Position numbers and translations under genes: made by a program
Shown here: piece by piece, positions 13,301 through 24,828 of the stretch
How positions within the stretch are numbered: position 1 is the first letter of the stretch
How the letters are laid out: every line of letters starts with the position of its first letter
Assembly (NCBI RefSeq): GCF_030463565.1
Contig: NC_134653.1
Coordinates: 28,519,150 to 28,583,149, forward strand
DNA: 64,000 nucleotides
Reading direction: 5' to 3'
Source of the DNA: Pelecanus crispus
Lineage: Eukaryota; Chordata; Aves; Pelecaniformes; Pelecanidae
The notes under the pieces: generated by a model
Databases searched by the model: none
What the model was told of the DNA's origin: nothing
Seen by the model: only the letters and a program-made list of their open reading frames with translations

Positions 13301-16300
13301 ACCAAAACACCTAGAAGGGGACAAACTGGTGGTGTATTAACTTGGCCATACAAGGCTGGTGGCTTAAGGAGAGACAGCCACCTTGGTCTAGGAGTTTTGC
13401 GCGAGTAAGATGTAGCAAAAAAGTGACACCATCACCTATGCTCCCGCCATTGTTACTGAAATGTGGATCTAACCAGGAAAAGGCTGTGGCAAGCGGGCAA
13501 GAGAGGAAAAGGGAGGGGGAATTTCAAACACGACAGCCCAGAGAAAGCAAGCCCTGCGTTCGTGCTTGCGTCAGTAGCCTGTCTGTGTGCTGACCCCAGG
13601 CTCACCTGAGCCTTGGCAAAGCTCCCCTTTGTTCTGTGTTGGCGTTCAGAATCCAGAGTTATCCCACAGCCACTTTGTGACCCGTTCCACCCAGACAGCC
13701 TGCCCATGATTGCTTCATAAAGCAAGACCCAGGAATCAAAAACAGGGCATGTTTCCTGAGCAGAGATGGAAAACAGCTGTGCTGGAAAAAAGGAGGGGTT
13801 TGCTGGCTGAGCAGTGGAAAATACAGATCAAGGCCTGGTTGAGCAATCTTCCCTGGCTGGCCTTTGGCTGCTATTGTGGCAAGGGGACCAGCTGGAGTTG
13901 GCACGAGGCTGCTGCCAGGCTATGGGGGTAGTGAGAGCCTCTGGTGACAAGGCTAGAAACCCAGAGCTTAGTTCTGCACATTTTACAGATGCCTGGGAGG
14001 CTGATAAGTGTCACCTGGTGATGCTGCCCTCTCCACTGTCCTGAGGTCAGATCTGTCTGCCAGTCCCAGGTGGCATTTGAATGACCAGGCCCATTACTTT
14101 AAAGGCACACAGATCTGTAGGGCTACAGAGAAGCAGCATCTGCCCAGGTGTGGAGCTCGATTCCTGCCTACTGCTCATAAAGTGCTCACTGTGTGGCCAC
14201 AGCCAGGGGATGTGGTTATGTAGTCTGGCCAGGTTCCTGCATCTGAATCCTCAGTGCCCGTACTGAGGAGTAGGTGCACACCAAACAACTAGACAATGCA
14301 CACACATGCTGTGCAGGGAGGCTGACCAAAAAACAGGGCTAGCATCTGCTCTGCCACCACTGTCCTCTGAAATCGAGGGAAGGCTATGTCATGTTTTTAC
14401 TAGCCTTAAGTGCTACTTGCTTCAAGTCAGGCTTCTGGAAGAGTTCTTGATTTTTACCAAATTCAAAATCTCTAACCAAAAGTAAATGAACCGTCAGAGT
14501 CTGAATCCAGAGGGAGAGGTGCGGGATTCTGTCTTTTTTTTTCTTTTGATTTAATTATTGTATACAAGAAGAGGAGGTTGGACAAGAACAGAGAGGGAGA
14601 ATTAGGCCTTTGCTTCAGAGTGAGATTATCAAAAAAATTACTCTCTTCTGCTGAGAGAGCCCCACAACATCTCTCTTCTCCCAGTGCTTTCTGTAACTAA
14701 GCAAGAAACTAAGGTAAGGGGCAAAATGGTGAGAAGGCAGAAAGCAAAGGAAGTAGGCAGGACCATCAATCACCTCCTAGGCTGATACATACCAGCTACA
14801 TTGGCCTCTCTTCTTAGCACCTGGAACAGCAGAAGGCAGTATGATGAATGTTTTTCACTCTATAGTATTGGAGCTATAGATGCACTATAATTGCAGGGAG
14901 ATCATGCTTTCTTATAACTGGCTCAACCTACCAAGCTGAAACATATGGATTCAGCCCTTGCTCTGCAGCAGTTTCCAATAGTGTTCATCACTAAGACAGC
15001 ACAACTGCAGAGGGAAAAAAAAAAACCCCAAACCTATCACTGCTACAGAGCCCATGAAGAGAAAGAAGGAAGATGTGGTGTGGTGACCTGTAAGAGGGAG
15101 GAAACTGCAGAACTGAGGCAAGAGCAGCGCCCAGATGAGTTGTAGAGAGAAGCAATTTGGGTCCAAATAGCAAACTTTGGAGTATTTTTGGCCCTCTATG
15201 CCAGGTTTTGTAATCCAGGTACCTCAAGTTGAGGGGTAGGATGGGTGTTGGCTTCAGATGCTGGAAGATCACAGTCTTAATGAAATTAACACCAAGAAAC
15301 AGTAGTTTTACCAGAAGCACGCTGTGACCTGAGGCAAACAGTAATGTGCAGAGATGGATGAAAGCAGCATTACATTTGCACTCTAGGGGCTAGGCTCCCA
15401 ACTGGATGCAACCGCTGCATTAGTTGCATTTTAGTAGTTTGCTTCCTGCCGTAAAGGATCCCATAGTCCTGAGTTGGGAGCTGAAGACTATACATACACC
15501 ACATGGAAGGAGTGAGGGACTTAACGGCTCTGCTGACAGCAGCCAGCCTCTCCTGTGGGAACCCCTTCAGTTGGATTCTCAAGGTGCAGCTTACAGGGGG
15601 CTGCAGGAGGTGGATCCCACTGTGCAAGAAAAGAACAAGACAAAGAACAATGAGTTTTGCTAAGGCAAATGCACTAGCTTTAGCTATTACTGAGTTAAGG
15701 CAGGTCACTCTAAACTTGGTACACAGCAGGCTTTGCACAAGTGCACACAAAATCAATTTGTTTAAACCTGGGCAACTTTGAGTGCATGCAGACAAACAAA
15801 ACCCAGATAGATACACAAAATTAATAGTTGGTAACAGCTTCAGCATTCTTAGAGCTGTTGAAAATTTGGCATTACTTGCAGATAAAACCTCCAGTGCTTC
15901 AACGTTTATTTTCAATACAAAACAGGATGAAGGCATATTTTAGAAATAATGTGCAAAGTGAGGTGCTAGTCTTTTAGCTTTTACTGACCTGAATTATGCT
16001 TTTTTAAAAAAACATCCTTCACTTTCAACTTCTTAATGTGATATCGGTCATCAGAGTTCTCATGAAACAAACAAACATTCTACATCCATATCTACTCAGC
16101 AGGGTCCAAATGGGACTTCAACAGTGTGGCTGAAACAAAATTTCATTTTAAAAAAATTCTAAGTTTTGTTCCCATAGAAAAGTTCCAAATTTGATGAAAT
16201 CGTATTTCCTGCAGAAAAACAGAAACCAAACCTATCATTCAAAGGTTTGACCCTATGTCTGTTTGCTCTTCAAGAGGGAGAAGGGTAGTGGAGAAAAAGC

Positions 16301-17651
16301 AAGTGTGGGTTTGGGAGAAAAGAAGTCCTACCAGTAAATGGGGGCAATGAAAGCAGAGGGAAGAAAGTACAAATTCCCAGGCATTCCAGACATATCTGGT
16401 ATCCTTTACATCCTGCACTCTGCACTTCAGTTGTACATATTTCAGTGTTCCACCGCAGAGGCAGCTGCATTTCAGTTGTGAGTTATTATATGAAGAGTTT
16501 TGTATAGTTGTCACAGGATCTTATGAGATGAAAAGGAGCTGACCACGGCAAAGAAAGTAAAATAGAACATGCAATCTATTAACTATGCTGGAAACCACTT
16601 ATGCCACAGAGAAATGGGTGCCAGGAAGCAAAAACTTCCAGAAGAAATTAGAAAAAAAGGAAAAAAGAAAGGAAAAGTCAAGTCACTGGTAGCTGGGAGA
16701 AGAGTACAGGCTCATTACCACATCTGAGCTGTTGAAAAACAGACGTTGGTTTTCTGTAGCTCTTCATCTGCTTTTCTGTTCATTTTTGTCCTTCTCTTTA
16801 ACCTTGCTGGGTAAAACACATCTCCAAGGACAAATAAAAATGATTTTCTTACCAGTGCTGCTGACTTTGCAACCTGTCAGAAAACTGACTAAACTTGAAG
16901 CTCCTTCAGTCAGTCACTTTAAAATATAGTCAGCATTGTGGGGTTTTTTTTAAAAAAAAAAAGGGGAAGAGGAGGAAAAAAGAAATACATTAATTCAATG
17001 CCAGCGTTACTCTGCTGCATATTAAGGCAATCCAAGAGGCTCTGGGAGAAACAGCAAAACTGTGGTCATGAGTAGTGTGACAAAGCAAAATGTTGCAAAA
17101 TACTAGGCTTGCCTCTTGCATTATGGTGAAGATGCTTAATTTGTCTCCATTAAATAGATATTTTATTGAAGGATCCTTAGATCCAAAAAGCTGGCCTGGG
17201 AACCAGAAAACACCGTTAAGAACCCAGGCCAAGGAAATGTTAATTAATTTTGCTAGGGTCACACTTAACCTCCCCAAGAAAAAATGTCTGGATCTTAACA
17301 TTTGAGAGGTTGAACTCTGCAGTGGGTGCTTTTGTCATTGCTTACAGCCATCTTCCCTGTAAGCATTTCCCCTTTTTACCTGCACCACAGGTGGATGGAG
17401 AACCATAATTTATTTTAGGAAACTTTTCTGCCTCAGCTGCTTCTCTGGTCCTCAGACATGTGCCCAGGGAATTAAGACTTACAGCCCAGATAGACTGAAG
17501 GGATTTATGGATCGGCAGGTCCATCTACCATCTACTGCCTCTGACAAACACTGCTTTCAAACTGTGGTTAGGACAAAGCAGGGGTAACTTTTCAAAAACA
17601 GCCTCAACTTGCTTAGGGTCACAACAAAAAAGGTGAAATTATGAAGACATT
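10336..17651. other. Non-coding flank; one long unsupported ORF
   Basis: A 188-codon minus-strand ORF (15370-15936) is the longest here but has no recognisable domain. A short T8/A11 palindromic tract lies at 16944-16962. Around 16098-16215 there is an AAATTTCATTTT-type sequence that may be an old, unidentified interspersed repeat. No gene can be supported. Confidence 0.45.
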
Positions 17652-18147
17652 GAGGTGCTGGAGCGTGTTCAGAGAAGGGCAACGAAGCTGGTGAAGGGTC
17701 TGGAGCACAGGCCTTATGAGGAGCGGCTGAGGGAACTGGGGGTGTTCAGCCTGGAGAAGAGGAGGCTGAGGGGGGACCTTATCGCTCTCTACAACTACCT
17801 GAAAGGAGGTTGTAGTGAGGTGGGTGTTGGTCTCTCTCCCAAGTAGTTAGCGATAGGACGAGAGGAAATGGGCTCAAGCTGAGCCAGGGGAGGTTTAGAT
17901 TGGATATTAGGAAAAATTTCTTCACAGAAAGGGTAGTCAAGCATTGGACCAGGCTGCCCAGAGAGGTGGTGGAGTCACCATCCCTGGAAGCATTCAAAAA
18001 CCAGGTAGACGTGGCACTATGGGACATGGTTTAGTCTAGTCTACCCTTGACTGGTTTAGTGTGGACTTGGTAGTGTGGGTTAATGGTTGGACTGGATGAT
18101 CTTAAAGGTCTTTTCCAACCTAAACAATTCTATGATTCTGTGATTCC
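17652..18147 (+). mobile_element. CR1 LINE, 5'-truncated, with end of ORF2 and 3' terminus
   Basis: The first part translates to the C-terminal end of CR1 ORF2 ([20 protein letters not shown], then [20 protein letters not shown]). The 3' UTR follows with typical avian CR1 wording (GGCTGCCCAGAGAGGTGGTG, TTGGACTGGATGATCTTAAA). It ends in the CR1 terminal repeats TTCTATGATTCTGTGATTC near 18147. The 5' end is truncated, as is usual for CR1. The remnant reading frame runs from about 17655 to 17846 and then stops. This is one of the best-preserved copies in the window. Confidence 0.95.
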
Positions 18148-20599
18148 TCTATTACCCATTCCTTGCACATTTAGTGTACGCCAGCCTGGCCGAAGCAATT
18201 CATCCTTGCTTATAGTCTAATGAACGTTGGATTTTGGCTTATGAGCAAAGTGCATAGGTGCGTAAAATGAGAAGTTGTGTGCCGCTCTTTAGCCTATGTA
18301 TGTGTGTGTGGGGGGGTCTGCTTTGTGAAGTAGCTGGTTCGGATCCCTGGGCAAGAATAAATGAGGGAGGAGAAAACATGGAGTCAGCTACAGGAACAAG
18401 GTGAACTCTAGAGCAAAAGATGTAATTTTTCAATCAAGCTTTTAATGAAAAGATCATAAAATAACAGTTTCTCATCACTGTACATTAAGACTGCAAATTT
18501 CTGAATGCTGAGATCATATTATAATTTCTGTATCTTTTTATATGACACTTGAGTTGAAGCCACAACTATGTGTGGCTCTGACCTGAATTCAAGCTCTTGA
18601 AGGAAATGAACAGAACATTGCAGCAGGAATGTTGGTCTTTCCCTTGCGCTCCCCTCCCCAGGAAACATCCAGGGCTCCTAGACTGACTGATAGTTAAGGC
18701 TTAAAATTAAAAAAAGAGGGAGATGCAACATCCCTTGTTCAGTTGTATTTAAAATATTAAAATAAAATGGGGAAAAATATCCAGCCAGCCAGAACAAGAT
18801 CCTCTCCTCATAGAAACGTTATCCCCAGCCAGTCAAAACTCCTGTGGAAGTTAGAGCAATAGTTGTACTAGGTGCTTCAATTGATAACTTGTGAATGAGA
18901 AAGTTTAAAAAGCATCCCAGTCTTCAGGGAAGGCAAGCGCTATGAAGTGTGTCCCCTAACTGCCAACAAATGTAGCATGAAGTATTCTGGTTTAGACCTT
19001 CCCTACTGCATTCCACAGGGTCTGCTCTGTTCACAAAAACACTGATCCTTTGATCCCTATGTGCTCAACACTGGGCTACAAAATACTTAGGAAAATTGGG
19101 GAACGAGGGGAAGAAGAGGACAATGATAGGAGACAACTGAACAAAAAATGCATTTCTAGATCTAAACTCACATTTCAATATTTTTGAGTCCAGTTAGTTA
19201 AAACAAGGAAAGCAGAATAAATAGCAATTTTGTTGTGGCACAGAGATGAACTAGGGCTGAAACGAAGAGGCCTTCCTGAGAGGAGGTCCAGCTAGGAGCC
19301 TTACAGCAGAGCTGGAACTACCTCACAACAGATCCCAAATCTTTTCCTTTTACAAGAAAAGCAGCAAATTTAGTGAGTCTAATGGGAAATCATCAAAGGT
19401 GAAATTTCTTACCCTACTCTGAAAAAATGCAAAATATGAGGAGTGGAAAGGGGCTAAGAATCAGCTACTGCTTGCCTGCTTGTCTCCTGCACTAAGATCA
19501 GGACAACAAAGTACCACGGGAATTAAAACATTGCAACAAGCTACTTTCAGCTATTGAAAGCAACTCCCAAATTTTCTTTTTCAAGAATATGGCCAGTTCT
19601 GGAGTGCAAGAGTACGCTTATGAAAAGAAAGGGTTTTACAACAAATTGAGAGGCTTTGCTGATATTGAGCAAATCATTAAGTTTAAACAAAAAATAAGAA
19701 AAAATGCTAGAAGTCTATTTAATTATTCCAGAATTACAGCTCAGAGGTCATTTAGATTTTAAACTCTTGCTTAAACAAATGTTTATTTAAACATGCCATC
19801 TCAATGATGAGCATTTCTGCTATATGGGGAGAGCTAGACGTTTACTATCTAGAGCCTCTCAAACCCATTTAAAATGTAGTGAGGTTTTGTCTCTTTGTTT
19901 TTTATTTGCTTTTCCCTTAACTCCAGCACAGCTGATTGGTAAGGTTTCTGAATTTGGCAAATACCCAGAAATCAACAAACATTCTCTCTTCATGCTAATT
20001 TTTAAGGCTGTAGCAGGTCCGTAACTGCTAACTCCACCAATACTGGAACAAGAGGCTTTGTAAAGTACAGCTTTTCCCAGGGACCCTAACCACCTTATGC
20101 TACAGGGAATCTGATGCTTCAGTATAGTTTGCAAGGCCCGTCGCAAGATGGCACAGAGGCTGTTGGGTTTGGCACAAAGCTTCCTCTAGCTATCTTAGGC
20201 ATTGACTCCCCACTTTTGAGATCCTTATTGCTACCACAGTAAACAGGGAGGGATGAGGGGGACTTTTTAGTAAAGGAGCTATGTCCTGTCCTTCAGGCCG
20301 GACAATAGACTTGTCTCAGTCACAAGCTGCAATCGGAAGCACACAACTGTTCCTCTGATGACTTGTACCTTCTCCGGATTTTGCCAGCAGTCATCTCAGA
20401 ATTCGTGTTGTTTCACTGAGTGCACTGGATGTTTCCCTGGTCAAGACCCATATTCCTGCTTTTCAGAACTGAAGCGACACGGTAAAATACTGCTAACCCA
20501 GACTTTGAACCTGCACTGCTTGAAAACAATGCTTTCCACACACACGAGAGAGAGGAAAAAAAAACAAAAACCAAAACAGGAATCTTAAAAGAGTGACAC
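18148..20599. other. Downstream flank of HIC2, nothing firm
   Basis: The block is AT-rich and has no supportable ORF. Two AATAAA hexamers in the HIC2 sense orientation (19901-19906, 19782-19787) could be remote poly(A) signals. No transposable element was recognised between the CR1 ending near 18147 and this region. Confidence 0.4.
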
Positions 20600-20972
20600 T
20601 GTAAATGGAAACATTTAAATACAGCAAAACATAAATTCCTCTTCTATGCAAAGCTACAAAAGTCCAGTCTTTGTATTGTCTTCACAGGTTATGGTTTATG
20701 GCTATGCTGAGAGTCTCTGAGATTCTTTTTTTTTTTTTTTTTTAATATATTTTTTTCATTTTTTTGAAATCCTGTAGAGAAGACCCTGCGGACACATCTT
20801 TGTGTTTGCAACTTTCTGAATTACATTGCAAAACTGTGCATACAGAATCTGAGAAATAAATACATTCATTACTGCACATACATATTGATACAAAAACAAC
20901 ACTGTCAAATAGTGTTTGCACCATCTTTGTTAGATATTAAGACCAGGCAAAATTAATATTTCATTTTCCATC

Positions 20973-21001
20973 AGCCCCCCCCTCAAATGTTTGAGGGGGC
21001 T
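20973..21001. other. Imperfect inverted repeat / hairpin
   Basis: The right arm TTTGAGGGGGCT is the reverse complement of AGCCCCCTCAAA. The left arm carries the same sequence with three extra C residues, so a 12-bp stem with a 3-nt bulge and a 2-nt loop can form. It could be a structured element in the distal HIC2 UTR or a chance palindrome. It lacks the long T-tract of an intrinsic terminator. Confidence 0.5.
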
Positions 21002-21044
21002 TTGGTGTAGAAGGTAGAAGCTACAAAGGGTCAAGACTAAAGAT

Positions 21045-21051
<7 letters not shown>

Positions 21052-21076
<25 letters not shown>

Positions 21077-21078
21077 TT
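21052..21078. repeat. Homopolymer T27 (A27 in the HIC2 sense)
   Basis: Twenty-seven consecutive T residues. On the HIC2 sense strand this is a genomic A27 tract, which may cause internal oligo-dT priming in cDNA libraries and a false 3' end. No gene-derived sequence was recognised next to it, so I do not call it a retrocopy tail. Confidence 0.85.
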
Positions 21079-21752
21079 GGCTTCAGCGGTATTTTAGCAA
21101 ACCATCTTTGTTGGTCATCTTTAGACTGTTCTAACATGCAAATCAAGCTTAGGTTTCCACCTAGAAAGCCTTAGGAGTTTTGGTTGAGCTCTTTGCACAT
21201 GACTGTAAGGTCTGGAGTGACTCAATCCAGCTGTTTAATTAAAGGTGGCTCAGATGGTCCCAACAGTAGAGCTCAGGCCCCAGCCCAGCTCTGAACAGGA
21301 GGAGGCAGCTAGGTGCCCGTGCTCTCTCCCTCATGCCAGACCATTAAAGCTACCCAAGTCACTGCAGGGAGATCAGCCGCCTCTGCCACAGCCCCTGCCT
21401 GGCACAGAGGGGCGGTTCGGAGTTGTGCGTACTCTTCCACGTCAGCAGCCACAAAGCCTCACAGAAGCTGCGTGTTAATAGCTCTTTGGTGTCTTCTGGG
21501 ATCTCTGTGACTCCTGCTAGCTCCCCCAAATGCGCAGAGCTGGGCTTTTGGGTTTTTTTGCCAGGAATTTGTTTTTTGGAGGTTTTGCAGTAAAGGATTG
21601 GAAAACAGCTCAGCCCAACTCCCCGTGGCTAACGTTAAGGAGATGTGCTGGGTACAGCAGCTCCCAACATCTTCTGACAACATCCTTCTCTATCTTTAGA
21701 GCTTCTCACATCTCTCTCTACCCTCTCGGTACCCTCAGACTCCTCTGAGGAA

Positions 21753-21759
21753 GAGGTAG
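21753..21759 (-). promoter_or_regulatory. let-7 seed match in possible distal HIC2 3' UTR
   Basis: A second GAGGTAG on the plus strand gives CUACCUC in the sense direction (7mer-m8). It lies about 4.2 kb after the stop and beyond both nearer poly(A) candidates. It would act only if the transcript extends past 21750. Confidence 0.35.
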
Positions 21760-21861
21760 GCCAGAATGCCTCCGCAATAGCGCCTGGGTCCCACTCCCAG
21801 CAACATCTCTCATGGGTTGAAGACAAAAAAAAGTAGTATCTATGGACCATATTTCTAATTG

Positions 21862-21884
21862 CCCTCCCCCTCCCCGCCCTCCCC
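21862..21884 (-). promoter_or_regulatory. G-quadruplex-forming tract (sense strand of HIC2)
   Basis: The plus strand has five C runs of 3, 5, 4, 3 and 4 separated by single bases. On the HIC2 sense strand this gives five G runs with 1-nt loops, the arrangement expected to fold most stably. If transcribed it would be an RNA quadruplex about 100 nt before the distal let-7 seed match. Confidence 0.6.
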
Positions 21885-22145
21885 GAGTAGTGCTGGAATG
21901 CAGGCTGGGACGCAGAGCCCCCCTCCCAAGCTGGGGAACGCTGCGTAGCCTTCAGAGACAAACCAATGGAAAAAGCAAAGATTAATTTTGACTGGCCCCT
22001 AGATCTGTTGAGGTCTGAAACTGTAAAAGTTTATGTAAACAATGAGATAAATATATTAGTACTTTTCTGAGCCAAGTGAGGTTCCATACTCATTCAAATG
22101 TGCTTTGGTTTAAAAAATAGTTTTGTGAATTTGGGTATGAGCTTC

Positions 22146-22151
22146 TTTATT
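22146..22151 (-). terminator. Second candidate poly(A) signal AATAAA for HIC2
   Basis: The plus strand reads TTTATT, which is AATAAA in the sense direction, about 146 nt beyond the first candidate. Further sense-strand AATAAA hexamers occur at 19901-19906 and 19782-19787, so alternative 3' ends are possible. Confidence 0.35.
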
Positions 22152-22291
22152 CTTTTATACAACTTTTGCTATTTTATCTTTTTTTTTCCTGTTATTCCGA
22201 AAACATTCTGGAACTAAGTGACTAAAGCATATACTTAAGCTGCCTGGCCTCTTTTTTTTTTCTTTTTGTTTTTTTGTTTGTTTTTAAATTG

Positions 22292-22297
22292 TTTTAT
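22292..22297 (-). terminator. Candidate poly(A) signal AATAAA for HIC2
   Basis: The plus strand reads TTTATT here, giving AATAAA on the HIC2 sense strand. It is the first canonical hexamer I found after the stop codon. The sequence after it is A-rich and not clearly GU-rich, so cleavage here is plausible but unproven. Confidence 0.45.
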
Positions 22298-24821
22298 TCC
22301 TCTTGAGGCTCTTTGTATATTTCAAAAAAAATTAAAATAAAATAAAAAAAAACCAAAAATGCAACTCCCTCCCCCCCACCCTAAAACTCTTAAAATCTTA
22401 AATATGAAACTAGTGTTTTGCTTTCTCATTAAAATACAGAAAAATGTTTGATACAATACTATGTCGTACAAATGCAGTTGAGTGTTTAGGCCCCAAGCAG
22501 GCCTGAAACAGTCCCTGAAGTTTTGAGTATTATTAGTTATTCATTATTACTGTCACAATTTGGAAAATGTTGTTTATACTCAATCTATGGAACACAACTT
22601 TACACAGCTACTTGAAAAAAGAACAAAATTTCCTTTTGTACAATACTCTTGCTGTACACAGACTTTATGTCGTATTGTTTAAGTGCTGGGGAGGGGATAA
22701 AGTAAAAAAAAAAAGACACTCTGGAGAAAAAAAAAAAAATTAAAAATAGCATTGGGTCCTGAAACTTCAAGATGATTCTCGAGGCCTAAGAAGCAAATGA
22801 AGAAGGGGCCTGGGGGTGGGGGGAGAGGCTACATCACCCACACACATGCTTGTAAAAATGGAATTAAGTGAGGGGGAGCAGGTTATTTGCCCGCTGAGGA
22901 ACTCAGTGTTTCCTCGCACCTTGGGCTGCTCCGTGGCTCGGCTCAGTCGGTCGCAGCTTGAGCTGCTGTTCCAGGAGTGGCTTCCGCACAGACAGCCGCC
23001 TGCTGTCCCCACTGCTGGCTGCGTGCCACAGCGGTGGCGGACCCATCTCGGCAAACTGCAGGGCCACAAGTGAATGGGGGGAACCCGCATCCAAAACCTG
23101 CAGCGAGGGACAGGGCTCATCCCCAGCCATGCCCTTCTCACTAAGGGAGCTAAAAATTGCTTTGAAAATCCAGACTTGATGGGTCCCTTAGCCAGCCAGC
23201 AGCAAGGGGAGCCTGATCTGGCTGCAGCCTAAGCCAGCGTGGGATTCAGCTCAGTTTTAGGATGGTTGGAGGGAAGGTAAAGGCAGGGTGAAAGTGCCTA
23301 GGAACTAATCTTGCACTGCTGTCCCTGGGCCCTGCTGAGACTTGCTCTGAGAAAAAGGTAGATGGTAAGGCCTTCCCTGTCCTCCCCAAAGACTATTTCT
23401 GGGGACATTCTCAGGGGGGTTTGGCAAGGAATCAAGGAGAAAAGAATTCAATATATATCCAAAATGTGGAAGTGCTAAAGACACTAAAAACCTAGTTAAC
23501 CCCCCAAAAGAAAACAGCGCATCTCAGCACAATTAGAAAAACACAAAAGTCCATGCTCCCCTCTCACGCTCCACAGCTCGCAGGCGCCTGGGAGCAAGCA
23601 GACAATGGCACTGGGAGAAGCACCCTGGAGCGCGCGGGCGAGAGGGGCGAGCGTGTTCCCTGTAACGTGACGCCAGGCCAAGGCTCAGCGCCTCTGGGTT
23701 GTCTATTGCTTGGAGCCTGGATTCCAGTTTCCTCAGTTCATTCAATTGACCCAAAAACTTCTTATGGACTAGTCTACCTTAATGAAACAAAACAAAACAA
23801 AAAACCACAAACAAAAAAAAACAAACAAAAAAAAACCCAATAGAAAATGAAGCTTATATTTCTTTGTTTTAGTCAAACATGCTCACTTTTTTCTTTTTTT
23901 TTTCTTTTTTCTTTTTTGGTCGAAACTTAAAAAAATTGGTTTTGTTTTTTAAAAAAAAGACAAAACGTGAGGTTTGGTAAACCTTACGCATAGAGACTAT
24001 ACCAGTTTGAGTGGGGGGAAAAAAAAACACAAGTGTAAACCTTACTCAATTCAGAAGGGATGATTCTACTGGCTGTGAATTTTTACCACCACAGTCACAG
24101 GAGGCTTGAAATAAGCCATAGCTTTCCACAAGGTCACGCCAACAAAGTCAAGAGGGCCAAGAATCGGTGGGCTAAGTTCTCTGTCTTCTCTCCTAAACCA
24201 ATAGCAGCTGTTGGCTGTGATGTCTTATGCAGATGTTACAAGAACATTTTGTTTCTTTTTCTTTTCATTTTTCTTTTTTTTTTTTTTTGTGTGCGTGTGT
24301 TAAATTGTCTAAAAGGGAGGATATGAAACACTTTGGTTTGCTTTTTCCTCCTCTCCCCCACCTTATTGCACTCTGGATTCTAGTAAATTATAGGCTGCTA
24401 TGCCCTCACCCTCTGTCCTGCCAGGTGTTTACAGACTGACCCAGATGTGCCGGGGGAGTGGAAGATGAGGGGGACATTTTCCCCTCCCCATAGTATCCAG
24501 ATTCAATAAACAAAGCTGGAAAGGGCCCAAAAAGCTCAGAGAAGTTTTCTTCTTTTATCTAAAAGTGACTACAAACAGCCAAGAGACTGTGAATGAGCCA
24601 GTCCAAGCAGCCAGCACAGCCTCTGGCTCAACGTATTTTTTGCTTTGTCTTTGGCCGAGCTTTGCTTTAACATTTCTCTAGCTGACTTTTGATGGAAGGA
24701 CGGGGTGGTAAAAATCCCTTAACTTTAATTTAGCTTCTACTTTTATACATTTAATTACTTACAATAAGAGAAAAAAATGCCTAATCTTTCACTAACCATC
24801 TTATTGTTCTCATGAATTCAA

Positions 24822-24828
24822 GAGGTAG
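24822..24828 (-). promoter_or_regulatory. let-7 seed match in HIC2 3' UTR (proximal)
   Basis: The plus strand is GAGGTAG, so the mRNA carries CUACCUC, complementary to let-7 nucleotides 2-8. The next sense base is U, making it a 7mer-m8 site rather than an 8mer. It lies about 1.15 kb after the stop codon. HIC2 is an established let-7 target in humans, which raises the prior for a short motif that would otherwise be weak evidence. Confidence 0.55.

Larger units (their letters stand above)
20600..22269 (-). other. Possible distal HIC2 3' UTR or immediate downstream flank
   Basis: There is no ORF of note. The block keeps the character of the UTR before it: AT-rich stretches, a 27-T run at 21052-21078 (poly-A in the HIC2 sense) and a T-rich run near 20727-20745. 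It holds a strong sense-strand G-tract cluster (21862-21884), a let-7 seed match and a hairpin (20973-21001). No recognisable transposable element interrupts it. Whether it is transcribed cannot be told from sequence alone. Confidence 0.3.

Noticed and set aside
17655..17846. Plus-strand ORF of 63 codons as a host gene
   Set aside because: It is the end of CR1 LINE ORF2 ([13 protein letters not shown]) inside a truncated element, not a host gene.
21052..21078. T27 tract as the tail of a minus-strand processed pseudogene
   Set aside because: No gene-derived sequence was recognised beside it, and no target-site duplication is evident.
23560..23700. CpG patch as the HIC2 promoter
   Set aside because: It lies downstream of the HIC2 stop codon in the sense direction and is too short for a typical CpG-island promoter.
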